64,000 nt of DNA, from assembly GCF_030499575.1 (NCBI RefSeq), contig NZ_JASTLC010000001.1:248001-312000 (forward strand), read 5' to 3'. Source of the DNA: Streptomyces sp. DG2A-72. GTDB taxonomy: Bacteria > Actinomycetota > Actinomycetes > Streptomycetales > Streptomycetaceae. This document shows, piece by piece, positions 35,974-44,195 of the stretch. Numbering within the stretch: the stretch's first letter is position 1; every line of letters begins with the position of its first letter. The notes under the pieces were generated by a model, which saw only the letters and a program-made list of their open reading frames with translations, made no database searches and was not told the DNA's origin. A program made the position numbers and the translations under genes.

Positions 35974-37092
35974 ATGACCACTGACGTCACGATCATCGGC
36001 GCGGGGCTCGGAGGACTGACCCTCGCCCGCGTCCTCCACGTCCACGGCATCCCGGCGACGATCTACGAGGCGGAGATCTCGGCGAGCGCCCGCACACAGG
36101 GCGGCCAGCTCGACATCCACGACTACAACGGGCAGCTCGCCCTCAAGGCCGCAGGCCTGTTCGAGGAGTTCCTCGGCCTCGTCCACCAAGGCGGGGAGGC
36201 GTCGCGCGTGCTCGACAAGGACGGAAACGTGCTCCTCGACGAGCCGGACGACGGTACGGGCGGGCGTCCGGAGGTCCTCCGCGGCGACCTGCGGCGCCTT
36301 CTGCTCGACTCGCTGCCGGCCGACACGATCAAGTGGGGGCGCAAAGCCACCGCGGTCCGCCCGCGCCTCGACGGCCGGCACGAAGTGACGTTCGCGGACG
36401 GGACGATCGTAGAAACCGGTCTTCTGGTCGGTGCGGACGGGGCGTGGTCGCGGATCCGTCCGCTGCTGTCCGAGGCACAACCCGAGTACGTCGGCATCTC
36501 CCTCATCGAGACGTACCTGTTCGACGCCGACACCCGGCACCCGGCCGGCGCGAAGGCTGTCGGCGGCGGCTCGCTGTTCGCGCTCGCGCCGGGCAAGGGG
36601 ATCCAGGCTCACCGGGAGAGCGGCGGGACCCTCCACACCTACGTGGCGCTCTCCAAGTCCCAGGACTGGTTCGCCGGCATCGATTTCACCGATTCAGCCG
36701 CGGCCACCGCACGAATAGCGCGGGAGTTCGCGGACTGGTCACCGGAGCTCACCGCACTGATCACCGACGGTGAGACCGCGCCGGTCCTGCGCACCGTCAA
36801 CGCCCTGCCGATCGGGCACCGGTGGGATCGGGTGCCGGGAGCGACCCTGCTCGGCGACGCCGCCCACCTCATGCCTCCGTCCGGCGAGGGCGCCAACCTG
36901 GCCATGTACGACGGCGCCGAACTCGGCAGGGCCATCGCCGCGCATCCCGACGATGTCGAGGCCGCGCTCACCGAATACGAGCAGGCCCTGTTCCCCCGCG
37001 GCGCCACGGCCGCCACCGAAGCCACCCGCATCCACGAGCTCTGCTACGGCGCCAACGCACCCCACAGCCTCGTCGACTTCTTCACCGGCTGA
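35974..37092 (+). CDS. FAD-dependent monooxygenase, TetX-like
   Basis: The 372-residue flavoprotein has the Rossmann loop IIGAGLGGLTLARVL (GxGxxG at about 8-13), the substrate-side motif GGQLDIHDYNGQLALKAAGL, LRGDLRRLLLDSLPADTIKW, GADGAWSRIRPLL (DG motif) and GDAAHLMPPSGEGANLAMYD (GD motif). The second motif and RxDLRxxLLxSL are the pattern I associate with TetX and close relatives, which hydroxylate and inactivate tetracyclines. ATG 35974 follows AAGGAA. The divergent TetR with three operators supports a drug- or metabolite-inducible role; the tetracycline assignment is inference. Confidence 0.88.
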   Translation: MTTDVTIIGAGLGGLTLARVLHVHGIPATIYEAEISASARTQGGQLDIHDYNGQLALKAAGLFEEFLGLVHQGGEASRVLDKDGNVLLDEPDDGTGGRPEVLRGDLRRLLLDSLPADTIKWGRKATAVRPRLDGRHEVTFADGTIVETGLLVGADGAWSRIRPLLSEAQPEYVGISLIETYLFDADTRHPAGAKAVGGGSLFALAPGKGIQAHRESGGTLHTYVALSKSQDWFAGIDFTDSAAATARIAREFADWSPELTALITDGETAPVLRTVNALPIGHRWDRVPGATLLGDAAHLMPPSGEGANLAMYDGAELGRAIAAHPDDVEAALTEYEQALFPRGATAATEATRIHELCYGANAPHSLVDFFTG

Positions 37093-37387
37093 GTACGAGC
37101 AGTCGGTCCGGCCGCCGCACCGTCGGCGGCGCTCTGAGCCCGGCTCGGGTGCCGCTGGTCCCGCCCCGGGTCGGCATCGCACTACCGGCACTGGCCTCCG
37201 ATGTGGCGGCAGCGCTGGTCTCCGCGGTCCTGTTCGGGGCGAGTGGCCGCCGCCGTGCTGCGCGTCGGCTCCCCGCACCACACTGTGGTGGTACGGCAAT
37301 CCGCCCCGGTACGATCACCCATCACCCGCCCGGCGGACGACACCGCAGCCGCGGAACACCGACGCCTCCGACAGGGAGTCCGACACC

Positions 37388-37999
37388 ATGACCACAGCAC
37401 AGGACCTGCTCATCGTCACCCTGGACTCCGCCGCCGACCGCCCCGCCGAGCAGGGCGACGTCTCGCTGGCGCTCGCCGGAGCCGAACTGCTCGACCTCGC
37501 CGACGCCCGGGCCGTCACCCTGGACGGCGACCACATCGTCCCCGGCCCGCAACACGACCTGGGGGAGCGCCTGTTGAACGAGGCGGTGTCGGCCCTCGTA
37601 CGGCAGGCACCGTACGAGTCCGTCGAGGAGTGGCTGTGGCGCCGGGGCCGCGGCCTGCACGCCGCGTATCTCGCCGCCCTGGAGACGGAAGGAGACGTCA
37701 CCCGGCCACGCCGTCGCTGGAGCCCCCTCCGCAGCGAACGAACAGCAGTGGCAGTGCCCGACTCGCCGGCTCGGAGTCACGCGGCCGAGCGCTGGGCATC
37801 GGGCGAGCCCGTCCTCGCCGGTCTCGCGACCGCCGTCGGGATCCGCGACGAGCCGTCCGAAGACCTCGCGGACCTCACCGACGACGCGGTCATCACCGTA
37901 TTGGCGGCCGTGAGCGACGCCGTGACGGAGCTGGCGGCCGTACGGCAGCGGCGAAGCATCGAAGACGCGGCCTTCGACAACATCTGGCGGGGGCCGTGA
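37388..37999 (+). CDS. GPP34 (GOLPH3/VPS74-like) family protein
   Basis: The 203-residue protein begins TTAQDLLIVTLDSAADRPAE, then LALAGAELLDLADARAVTLD, GERLLNEAVSALVRQAPYES and ends DAVTELAAVRQRRSIEDAAF DNIWRGP. This is the GPP34 domain; eukaryotic relatives bind PI4P and retain Golgi enzymes, while the numerous actinomycete members have no established role. The 295 bases upstream carry no gene. It appears to be a single-gene unit. Confidence 0.8.
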   Translation: MTTAQDLLIVTLDSAADRPAEQGDVSLALAGAELLDLADARAVTLDGDHIVPGPQHDLGERLLNEAVSALVRQAPYESVEEWLWRRGRGLHAAYLAALETEGDVTRPRRRWSPLRSERTAVAVPDSPARSHAAERWASGEPVLAGLATAVGIRDEPSEDLADLTDDAVITVLAAVSDAVTELAAVRQRRSIEDAAFDNIWRGP

Positions 38000-38083
38000 C
38001 CGGCCCGACGATCATCGGTAGACGTCGGCCGTGAACATCAAGTCCCGGCCCTGGACATCGATACTCCGACTGCCACTCCCCAT

Positions 38084-39358
38084 TCAGGAGCTGGAGCGCT
38101 GCAAGTCGTGTGCGTGCGCGGAGCGGTGCTGGAGCCGGGCGGCCAGTGCCGCGACATCGTCTTCGGCGTTGCGGGCGTCGAGGCGGGCGAGCGCAGTGTC
38201 GAGGACGTCCTCGACGCCGGCGACAGCCGAGAAGCTGAGACCGGCCAGCCGGTGCAGGGACTGGTCGATGTCCTCACCGCGGCGCTCGACGAGTCCGTCG
38301 GTGAACAGCATGAGCGTCTCGGAGGGCTCCAGCCGGTAGGTCGCCGGCTGGTAGCCGCCGAGGCCGGTGCCCAGGGGCGGGCCGACCGGCACCGGAAGGA
38401 GTGCGACCCGGCCCTCTCCGTCGATCACGGCCGGCGGCAGATGCCCGGCACTGGCCAGGGTCACCAGCCCGCGGACGGGGTCCACGCGCGCGATGAGGCA
38501 GGTGGCCGGGCGGCGGTCCGCCTCCCTGGAGGCGATGTCGTCGAGCTGGCGCAGCACGCGATGCGGCGGCAGGTCGGCGGAGGCTATGTACCGCAGGGCC
38601 GAGCGGTAGGCCGCCATGTCCACGGCGGCTTCCAGGCCGTGGCCCATGACGTCACCGACGACCAGGAGCGTACGTCCGAAGTGCAGCCGGACGGTCTCGC
38701 ACCAGTCACCGCCGACCAGGGCCCGCTGCCCCACCGGCAGATAGCGGATGGCGACGTCCAGGTTGGGGTGCGGCCGACCGGGTTCGGCGAGCAGTGCGCG
38801 CTGCAGCTTGCCGACGATGTCGCTCACCGCGTCGTGCTCCCGGGCATGCCGGATGTTCGAAGAGGCCCGTTCCGCGAGGAACTCCACCAGCTCTCCCTCG
38901 GCGCGCGTGAACGGCACACCCTCACGGGCGCACACCAGCAGGCCGTAGTGGTGCCCGCAGGCGGTGAGCGGCACGCACAGCGCGGGCCGGGAGCCGTCGG
39001 AAGCCGCATGCACGACCCCGCCCTCCCCCAGCGCCGCCGACTCCCCCGCGACAGCTGCCGCCCACTCGGCGTCGGGCAGCACCGCCGGGTTCCCGCACAC
39101 GGCCTCGTACTCCGAGCCGCTCCCGCTCCGCACCCGCAGGATCGCCGCCGCGGCTCCCACCTGGCCGGCGACCTCCCGGGTCAGCTCCGCACAGGTGGTG
39201 TCCTTGTCCAGCGTCGTACCGATCCGGCCCGCAGCCGACCGCAGCGCACCCAACAGGGACGGCGCACCCACGCCTCGTGCGGGCGCACCGCCGCGACCGC
39301 CGGCCTCCACGGCCGCCGGACTGTGAATCGACTCGAACCCCTGCGCCACACCCACCAC
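38084..39358 (-). CDS. GAF plus PP2C/SpoIIE-type serine phosphatase
   Basis: A GAF domain (from LRSAAGRIGTTLDKDTTCAE through EFLAERASSNIRHAREHD) is followed by a PP2C_SIG phosphatase: VGGDWCETVRLHFGRTLLVV and GDVMGHGLEAAVDMAAYRSA hold metal-binding Asp residues, LASAGHLPPAVI and LMLFTDGLVERRGEDID hold the conserved SAGH and TDG motifs. Such proteins dephosphorylate anti-anti-sigma factors. The GTG at 39358 gives 424 residues; the frame is open upstream and a start at 39418 is possible. No anti-sigma partner is adjacent. Confidence 0.87.
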   Translation of the reverse strand: MVGVAQGFESIHSPAAVEAGGRGGAPARGVGAPSLLGALRSAAGRIGTTLDKDTTCAELTREVAGQVGAAAAILRVRSGSGSEYEAVCGNPAVLPDAEWAAAVAGESAALGEGGVVHAASDGSRPALCVPLTACGHHYGLLVCAREGVPFTRAEGELVEFLAERASSNIRHAREHDAVSDIVGKLQRALLAEPGRPHPNLDVAIRYLPVGQRALVGGDWCETVRLHFGRTLLVVGDVMGHGLEAAVDMAAYRSALRYIASADLPPHRVLRQLDDIASREADRRPATCLIARVDPVRGLVTLASAGHLPPAVIDGEGRVALLPVPVGPPLGTGLGGYQPATYRLEPSETLMLFTDGLVERRGEDIDQSLHRLAGLSFSAVAGVEDVLDTALARLDARNAEDDVAALAARLQHRSAHAHDLQRSSS

Positions 39359-39639
39359 CCTAAAGGCGTTGCAAACCGGCCAACGTAACGCCCGGGTTTC
39401 ATCATGCCGAACACACATTCGCTCAAATGTGGCCACCGGCCGCCGACAACCATGTGGCGATGCCGGTATCGGTATGCCGCGAGCCAGCCACGCCAGACGC
39501 CCTGCTGAGTTCCTTGACTGAGTGGGCGTATTCCGCATAGGCGTTGAGACGCCGCTCGCCCCATCGGACGGACCGCGGGCGCCGCCACCGCATGCGCTCG
39601 TTCGCGAGAGGAGCGCGCACTCTGCGGGACATCGACCGG

Positions 39640-39978
39640 CGCTCAGTGCGGCGGCGGTTCAGCGCGCCGAGCCGCGGCAACATGGCCAAGTCGTCGCGTA
39701 CCGCCCAACGCTCGGCGATCCGCCCGTCGGCCGGCCGGTAGGCGAAGGTGACGTCTCTGCGGCACGTCCCGCTCGGCACCCCACCGGGCCGGGTGCAGGT
39801 CGCGGCGGGCCCGCATCAGGAACTGCCGGCTGCCCTCGACGCCTGTCGGGATGGTGGGCGTCAGCGCGTGGTTCACCATGTCAGGCGTACACAGGGCATC
39901 CAGCCGCCCGAAATCGCCGACACCGTTGCCCAACTCGTCAAGCTCCCGCACCACTGCCTTGTTGGGCTTCACATCCAT
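39640..39978 (-). pseudogene. SnoaL-like/ester-cyclase family protein, deleted and frameshifted
   Basis: From ATG 39978 the start is typical (NKAVVRELDELGNGVGDFGR LDALCTPDMVNHA). Near 39780 the frame changes, and VTFAYRPADGRIAERWAVRD DLAMLPRLG is the usual C-terminal strand pair of a SnoaL-like polyketide-cyclase fold. The middle is shortened. It is inactive. Bases 39359-39600 next to it hold nothing recognisable. Confidence 0.7.
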
Positions 39979-40066
39979 CCTGCTGAGTGTTCAGCAGTTC
40001 CCTACCGGGCACAGCGCGATCGCCCCCGCGCGGGAGCCAGGGACCTGCCCTGTGGCTGAACGGCGC

Positions 40067-40420
40067 TCAGTAGCCGGGCGGGATGCGGTCCTGCGGTCCG
40101 TCGGCGACATCTGCCGCGCCGTCGTCCAACTGCGCCCGCTCGGCCACGGCCGGGTCGGTCGAGTCCGAGACCAGCTCGGCGATGCGCAGGGTGCACTCCC
40201 ACTCCGACAGCCGGCCTTTGATCACCACCAGGTATGACTCCTGGTCGGCGAAGCGGTACACACGGCGCCGCTTCTCGACGATGTTTTTGCTCGGTACATA
40301 CGTGTGGAGGGCAGCACGGAGTGCCTTCAGTGCCTGCTCCTTGGTTTCCTGCCCATGGCAGATGAACTCGGTCCTGTATACGTCGCTGTAGTACTCCGCG
40401 ATCACAACCCAGTTGCCCAT
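40067..40420 (-). CDS. Conserved hypothetical protein
   Basis: The 117-residue protein starts at 40420 after GGGGGAG. It reads NWVVIAEYYSDVYRTEFICH, a helix KEQALKALRAALHTYVPS, then strands RRRVYRFADQESYLVVIKGR and WECTLRIAELVSD, and an acidic tail. No catalytic residues stand out. It resembles the protein at 14886-15275 in size and strand pattern. I do not recognise a function. Confidence 0.72.
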   Translation of the reverse strand: MGNWVVIAEYYSDVYRTEFICHGQETKEQALKALRAALHTYVPSKNIVEKRRRVYRFADQESYLVVIKGRLSEWECTLRIAELVSDSTDPAVAERAQLDDGAADVADGPQDRIPPGY

Positions 40421-40455
40421 GCACTCCCCCTCGGCGCCATCACGGTTGGTGTTCT

Positions 40456-41958
40456 TCAACGGCCGTGAGGGGCGAGCGTCTCCCCGAAACGGGCGTCGGC
40501 GGTGGGGGCACGGAGCGTGCCGCCGTTGAAGGACCATGATCGGTTGGTGGAGAGGCCGCCGCTGGTGCCGGGGAAGACCCAGACGCGGCCGTCGCCCGTG
40601 TCCTCGCCGGGGGCGGAGGCGATCAGGCTGGCCCTGAGGTTACGGTCGGCGTCGATGAGCCGCAGCGCGCCGCCGAACTGGTCGGCCTTCTCGGGGGTGC
40701 CGGGGACCGCCCTGGGGCTCTGACTGAGGGTGCGGATGCCGTTCGTGGTCAGGCCCGTGGCAGAGCCCCGCATCACCCAGACGGTGCCCGCGTCGAGGGC
40801 GGTGCCCATGTCGTTCCCCGGGGCGCCGATCGCGACGTCGCCGTAGCCGTCACCGTCGACGTCACCCACGGTGACGGCACCCCCGAAGCGGTCGCCGACC
40901 CGGTTGACGCCCGGGACGCCAGGCGAGTTCTGGGTCCAGAACTGCCTGTTGGAGCCGCCGGTCGGGCTGCCCGGGCCGCCGGGTCCGCCGAAATGGACGT
41001 AGATGACACCGGCGCCGGAAGGGTTGCCTGCGGAATCGCGCTCGGTGGGAGAGCCCACGACGAGGTCGGTGTAACCGTCCTTGTTGACGTCGCCCGACGC
41101 ACCGACCGGGCCACCGCCGGAAATCTCATAGCGGTCCGCCCACCCACCCCGCCCCCCGGACACGTAGATCGCCCTGCCGGACAAGCCCGCCTGGCCGTAG
41201 CTTTCGGTCCCGAGAATGACCAGGTCGTCCGCGCGGTCCTTGTTGTAATCGCCCATGGTGAGCGAGGCGGGACGGAAGTCCGCGGGCACGTACAAGGACA
41301 GTGCGCTGTAGTCCGAGCTCATGACCCGGCCGTAGGACATGACTTCGAAGCTGAAGGCCCACAAGGTGCTTCTGGAGATGATGGCGACCGACGAGTCGTC
41401 GACCTTGAACCACCCGGCGGCCAGTCCCATCCCGAAGCGGTTGCCCGCCACCGGGGTGATCTCCCGCAGCCATCGGCTGTCGGTGGCCTGCAGCCCGGTC
41501 GCGGAGCCGAACAGCACGGTGGCCGAGCCCGCGTCGACGGCGGAGCCGATGTCCTTGCCGGGTGCGCCGACGACGAGGTCGTCGTACCCGTCGCGGTCCA
41601 CATCGGCCGTGGCGGTGGACTGCCCGAACCGGTCGCCGGTCTGGGCGAGACCTTCCACGCCGGGGGTGCTCATGCTGAAAGTCGCCCGCCGGGAGGTGGA
41701 GAGGCCGGTCGCCGAGCCATACAGAACGGCGACGTAGCCGGCGCCCTTCTTGCCGCTGACGGTGCCGCCGGGGGCGGAGACGACGAGATCGCGGTAGCCG
41801 TCGCTGTTGAAGTCGTCGTGGGTGATGGGCGCGGGGGCGGCCGTGGCCGAAGTGGTCGTCGCGGTGATCGTGGCGCCGATCGTCAGCAGCACGGTCGCCG
41901 CGGCCGTGGCGGTCGTCCGGCTCGTCCTGCGTCTGCTGGTGGGTCGCTTGCTGCGCAC
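40456..41958 (-). CDS. Secreted FG-GAP/integrin-alpha-like repeat protein
   Basis: The 500-residue protein has a twin-basic leader, then a hydrophobic signal (ATAAATVLLTIGATITATTT SATAAPA) and seven or so FG-GAP repeats, each with a calcium-binding DxDxDGxxD-like loop (DFNSDGYRDLVVSAPG, DVDRDGYDDLVVGAPG, DVNKDGYTDLVVGSPT, DVDGDGYGDVAIGAPG). These fold into a seven-bladed beta-propeller in the envelope. Start GTG 41958 follows GGGAG; the upstream part of the frame belongs to a decayed transposase. Streptomyces species carry many such proteins, some linked to spore envelope or adhesion. Confidence 0.88.
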   Translation of the reverse strand: MRSKRPTSRRRTSRTTATAAATVLLTIGATITATTTSATAAPAPITHDDFNSDGYRDLVVSAPGGTVSGKKGAGYVAVLYGSATGLSTSRRATFSMSTPGVEGLAQTGDRFGQSTATADVDRDGYDDLVVGAPGKDIGSAVDAGSATVLFGSATGLQATDSRWLREITPVAGNRFGMGLAAGWFKVDDSSVAIISRSTLWAFSFEVMSYGRVMSSDYSALSLYVPADFRPASLTMGDYNKDRADDLVILGTESYGQAGLSGRAIYVSGGRGGWADRYEISGGGPVGASGDVNKDGYTDLVVGSPTERDSAGNPSGAGVIYVHFGGPGGPGSPTGGSNRQFWTQNSPGVPGVNRVGDRFGGAVTVGDVDGDGYGDVAIGAPGNDMGTALDAGTVWVMRGSATGLTTNGIRTLSQSPRAVPGTPEKADQFGGALRLIDADRNLRASLIASAPGEDTGDGRVWVFPGTSGGLSTNRSWSFNGGTLRAPTADARFGETLAPHGR

Positions 41959-42189
41959 GATGTGGCTCCCAGGATCGCGGCATGGCCGGGCGCGGAGCGG
42001 CGGGGGCCGGCGAGGGGCCCGTCCCCGCCGTCGCCAGTTGGACCCGGGAGCGGGCCCAAGGGTTGCGCCACGCGGTGAAGTCGCGGTCCGCCCTGTCGGG
42101 ACGTGCTCCAGGTTCGGCGGCAGAGGGCCGTCCACGTCGCGGCCCACTCCTTCGCCATGCTCGCGTGCGCAGGAATCTGCAGTGGCCCA

Positions 42190-42821
42190 CATGTCCGCGT
42201 TGGGTTTGCGTAGGTAGGCGCGGAAGCCTCGAGAGCTGTAGGCCTTGTCCGCGATGACCTGGTCGGGCCTGCAGCGGGGTCGGCCGAGGCCGGTGCGCGG
42301 GACCCGGATGCGTTCGAGGAGCGGGCATGCGCAGATACTGTCGTGCCGCTGGCCCGGGGTCACCAGCACGGCGAGTGGACGGCCTTTGCCGTCGCAGGGC
42401 GAGGTGGATCTTGGTGGTCAGGCCTCCTCGGGATCGGCCGAGGGCGTGATCGTCCGGTTCGTCCTGCCAGTGGCGCCCTCTTTTCGGCCGGTGGCCGCGG
42501 CGTGCTGGTGAGCGCGGACGATGGTGGAGTCGATCTGGACGAGCCAGTCGATGTCGCCGGCCGCGTCGGCCTGGGCCTGGATGTGCTGAAGAGCGTGAGT
42601 GAACACGCCGTCCAAGGCGTAGCGGCGGAAGCGGGTGAGACGGTCTGCCACGGCCCGTAGCGATCCGGCAAGTCACGCCAGGAGATCCCGGTGCGGATCT
42701 TGTAGACCATCCCGTTGATGACCTGCCGGTCCGACACACGCGGACGTCCCGTTGTGGCACGCGGTATGAGCGGAGCGAGCAACTCCCACTCCAGATCGGT
42801 GAGTTCATGGCGCCGTATCAC
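42190..42821 (-). pseudogene. IS5-family transposase, frameshifted and 3' truncated
   Basis: The start (GTG 42821) reads VIRRHELTDLEWELLAPLIP, VNGM-type VINGMVYKIRTGISWRDLPD RYG. After a frameshift near 42655 comes TRFRRYALDGVFTHALQHIQ and the first Asp region DIDWLVQIDSTIVRAHQHAA. After a second shift near 42420, GQRHDSICACPLLERIRVPR and DQVIADKAYSSRGFRAYLRK (second Asp) follow, but the Glu-containing end is gone at about 42195. No terminal repeats were found. The upstream region of the FG-GAP gene may have been altered by this insertion. Confidence 0.82.
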
Positions 42822-42876
42822 CCCACCGTGATCCACCCTCCGATGATCTTTGAAGACGGACCCTAGTCCAGTGAAC

Positions 42877-43119
42877 TCACTTGTCGGGTCCGGCAAGCTC
42901 TTCGGTCAGGGTTCGGAGCACCTCAAGGCTCGGTGTCGCCTGATGGAGGGTTTGGGAGCTTCTGCCGCTGGCTTCCGCGAGCTGTCCCAGGCGTTCGTCC
43001 AGCTTCTTCACCGCACGGGACTGAACCACGGCGTCGCCGAGGAGCAGTGCGCCAGCACCAACGGCGATAGAAGTCGCGGGGAGCGAGATCGAGGTTCCAC
43101 GAAGTCGGCCTAGGGTCAT
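42877..43119 (-). CDS. Unknown small membrane protein (third gene of a three-gene operon)
   Basis: The 80-residue protein has a hydrophobic segment ISLPATSIAVGAGALLLGDA (about 11-30) and an amphipathic helix (VVQSRAVKKLDERLGQLAEA SG, EVLRTLTEELAG). It overlaps gene 2 of the operon by ATGA. The phrase RLGQL also occurs in gene 2 (HGRLGQLDESIRARF). I recognise no family. Likely works with the other two proteins at the membrane. Confidence 0.65.
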   Translation of the reverse strand: MTLGRLRGTSISLPATSIAVGAGALLLGDAVVQSRAVKKLDERLGQLAEASGRSSQTLHQATPSLEVLRTLTEELAGPDK

Positions 43120-43409
43120 GAACTTCCTGCCAGCGCTTTCGCGGTGGCAGAAGCAGTTGCTGTGATTACTGTGTCTGCCGCCGAAGACGGCAAGCTCACG
43201 TTCTTCGACGCGGGCCGGAACCGGGCACGGATGCTCTCGTCAAGCTGGCCGAGCCGGCCATGGACGTCTTCGATCTCAGCACGGAGCCCGGCAGTGGACT
43301 GAGTGATGCGCTCGGCCAGGGTCCTGGCGACGTCAGGCTTCTTCTTGTGATACTCGAAGGCGATCTTGGCGAGTCCGAACTGGACCGTAGCCGCGTAGCA
43401 CTTCGCCAT
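43116..43409 (-). CDS. Unknown helical protein (second gene of a three-gene operon)
   Basis: The 97-residue protein opens MAKCYAATVQFGLAKIAFEY HKKKPDVARTLAERI, then AGLRAEIEDVHGRLGQLDES IRARFRPASKNV, a helical, probably coiled-coil region, and a Ser/Thr/Ala-rich tail. Its ATG overlaps the stop of gene 1 (TGATG). The helix EEAILYL at the end of gene 1 would continue naturally into MAKCYAATV, so genes 1 and 2 may once have been one gene split by a small indel, or may be coupled by termination-reinitiation. Function unknown. Confidence 0.6.
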   Translation of the reverse strand: MAKCYAATVQFGLAKIAFEYHKKKPDVARTLAERITQSTAGLRAEIEDVHGRLGQLDESIRARFRPASKNVSLPSSAADTVITATASATAKALAGSS

Positions 43410-44086
43410 CAGATCAAGTACAGGATCGCCTCTTCCACCGCCTCCTTACTCAGGCTCTTCTCCGCCTTACGTGGGGACTTCTGCTCGGCGTTCTCCAGCC
43501 TCGTGACCGCATCCTGAAGATGGCGAAGGCACTTGTGCCTCGCATCACCCAGGCTGTTCCTTGTGACCGAGAAATCGCTCGCCTTGACGCCGCGCTTGCC
43601 GTGAGCACGCAGCCGCGCGACCAGATCCTCGACCTGCTCGACGGCATTCTCGACAGCACCGGTCTGGTCGGTCCGCGAGTGCTCGTGGATCTCGTCCAGC
43701 CCCTGCCGGATGGCCTTGATATCCCGGGCCATCTCGGCCGTCTGAGCTTGAGCCGCGATGGCACCCAGAACGGCCGCCCCACCCGACATGGCGGCGACAA
43801 CCGTGGCGGGACGGATACGCATCAGACGCGTCCATTGGCCTCGGTCGTTACGGATAGCGCTCTGGATCCAACCCCCTCCCCCGGTGATCACCTTGCCGCC
43901 CCTCATCACCTCGCGAGAGGTCTGGTCGACTTCGACCAGATGGGCGGTCAGGCGCTGAGACTCAATGAAGGACCGGACCGCAGGGTCCAGTGTCCGCACG
44001 AGAGCCGCCCATTCGCCGGAGGTGGCCAGTTTCATTTCCCCACTCGCGGCCATGTAACGGGGAGTCAAGTGGCCGCGAATGTGCAC
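43409..44086 (-). CDS. Unknown membrane/coiled-coil protein (first gene of a three-gene operon)
   Basis: The 225-residue protein has a soluble N-terminal domain (ATSGEWAALVRTLDPAVRSF, LTAHLVEVDQTSREVMRGGK, GGGGWIQSAIRNDRGQW), one hydrophobic segment PATVVAAMSGGAAVLGAIAA (about 93-112), then a long predicted coiled coil (EMARDIKAIRQGLDEIHEHS, NAVEQVEDLVARLRAHGKR) and a helical C-terminus. The start is uncertain: GTG 44086, ATG 44053 and ATG 44035 are in frame. It is divergent from the sigma-factor gene 109 bases away. No homologous family is recognised. Confidence 0.65.
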   Translation of the reverse strand: MHIRGHLTPRYMAASGEMKLATSGEWAALVRTLDPAVRSFIESQRLTAHLVEVDQTSREVMRGGKVITGGGGWIQSAIRNDRGQWTRLMRIRPATVVAAMSGGAAVLGAIAAQAQTAEMARDIKAIRQGLDEIHEHSRTDQTGAVENAVEQVEDLVARLRAHGKRGVKASDFSVTRNSLGDARHKCLRHLQDAVTRLENAEQKSPRKAEKSLSKEAVEEAILYLI

Positions 44087-44195
44087 AGGGAGTAATCGGC
44101 CTGGGAGGACGCCGCGTGGCAGCTGTCCGAAGTCCTGGCGGATCCCGCTGAAGCCCCCTCGCGGGGGTGTAAGACCGGTGCAGCATGATGAGCCC

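Noticed and set aside
40456..42369. A 637-residue fusion of transposase and FG-GAP protein
   Set aside because: The frame is open by chance across the junction; GTG 41958 has a ribosome site and starts a normal signal peptide.
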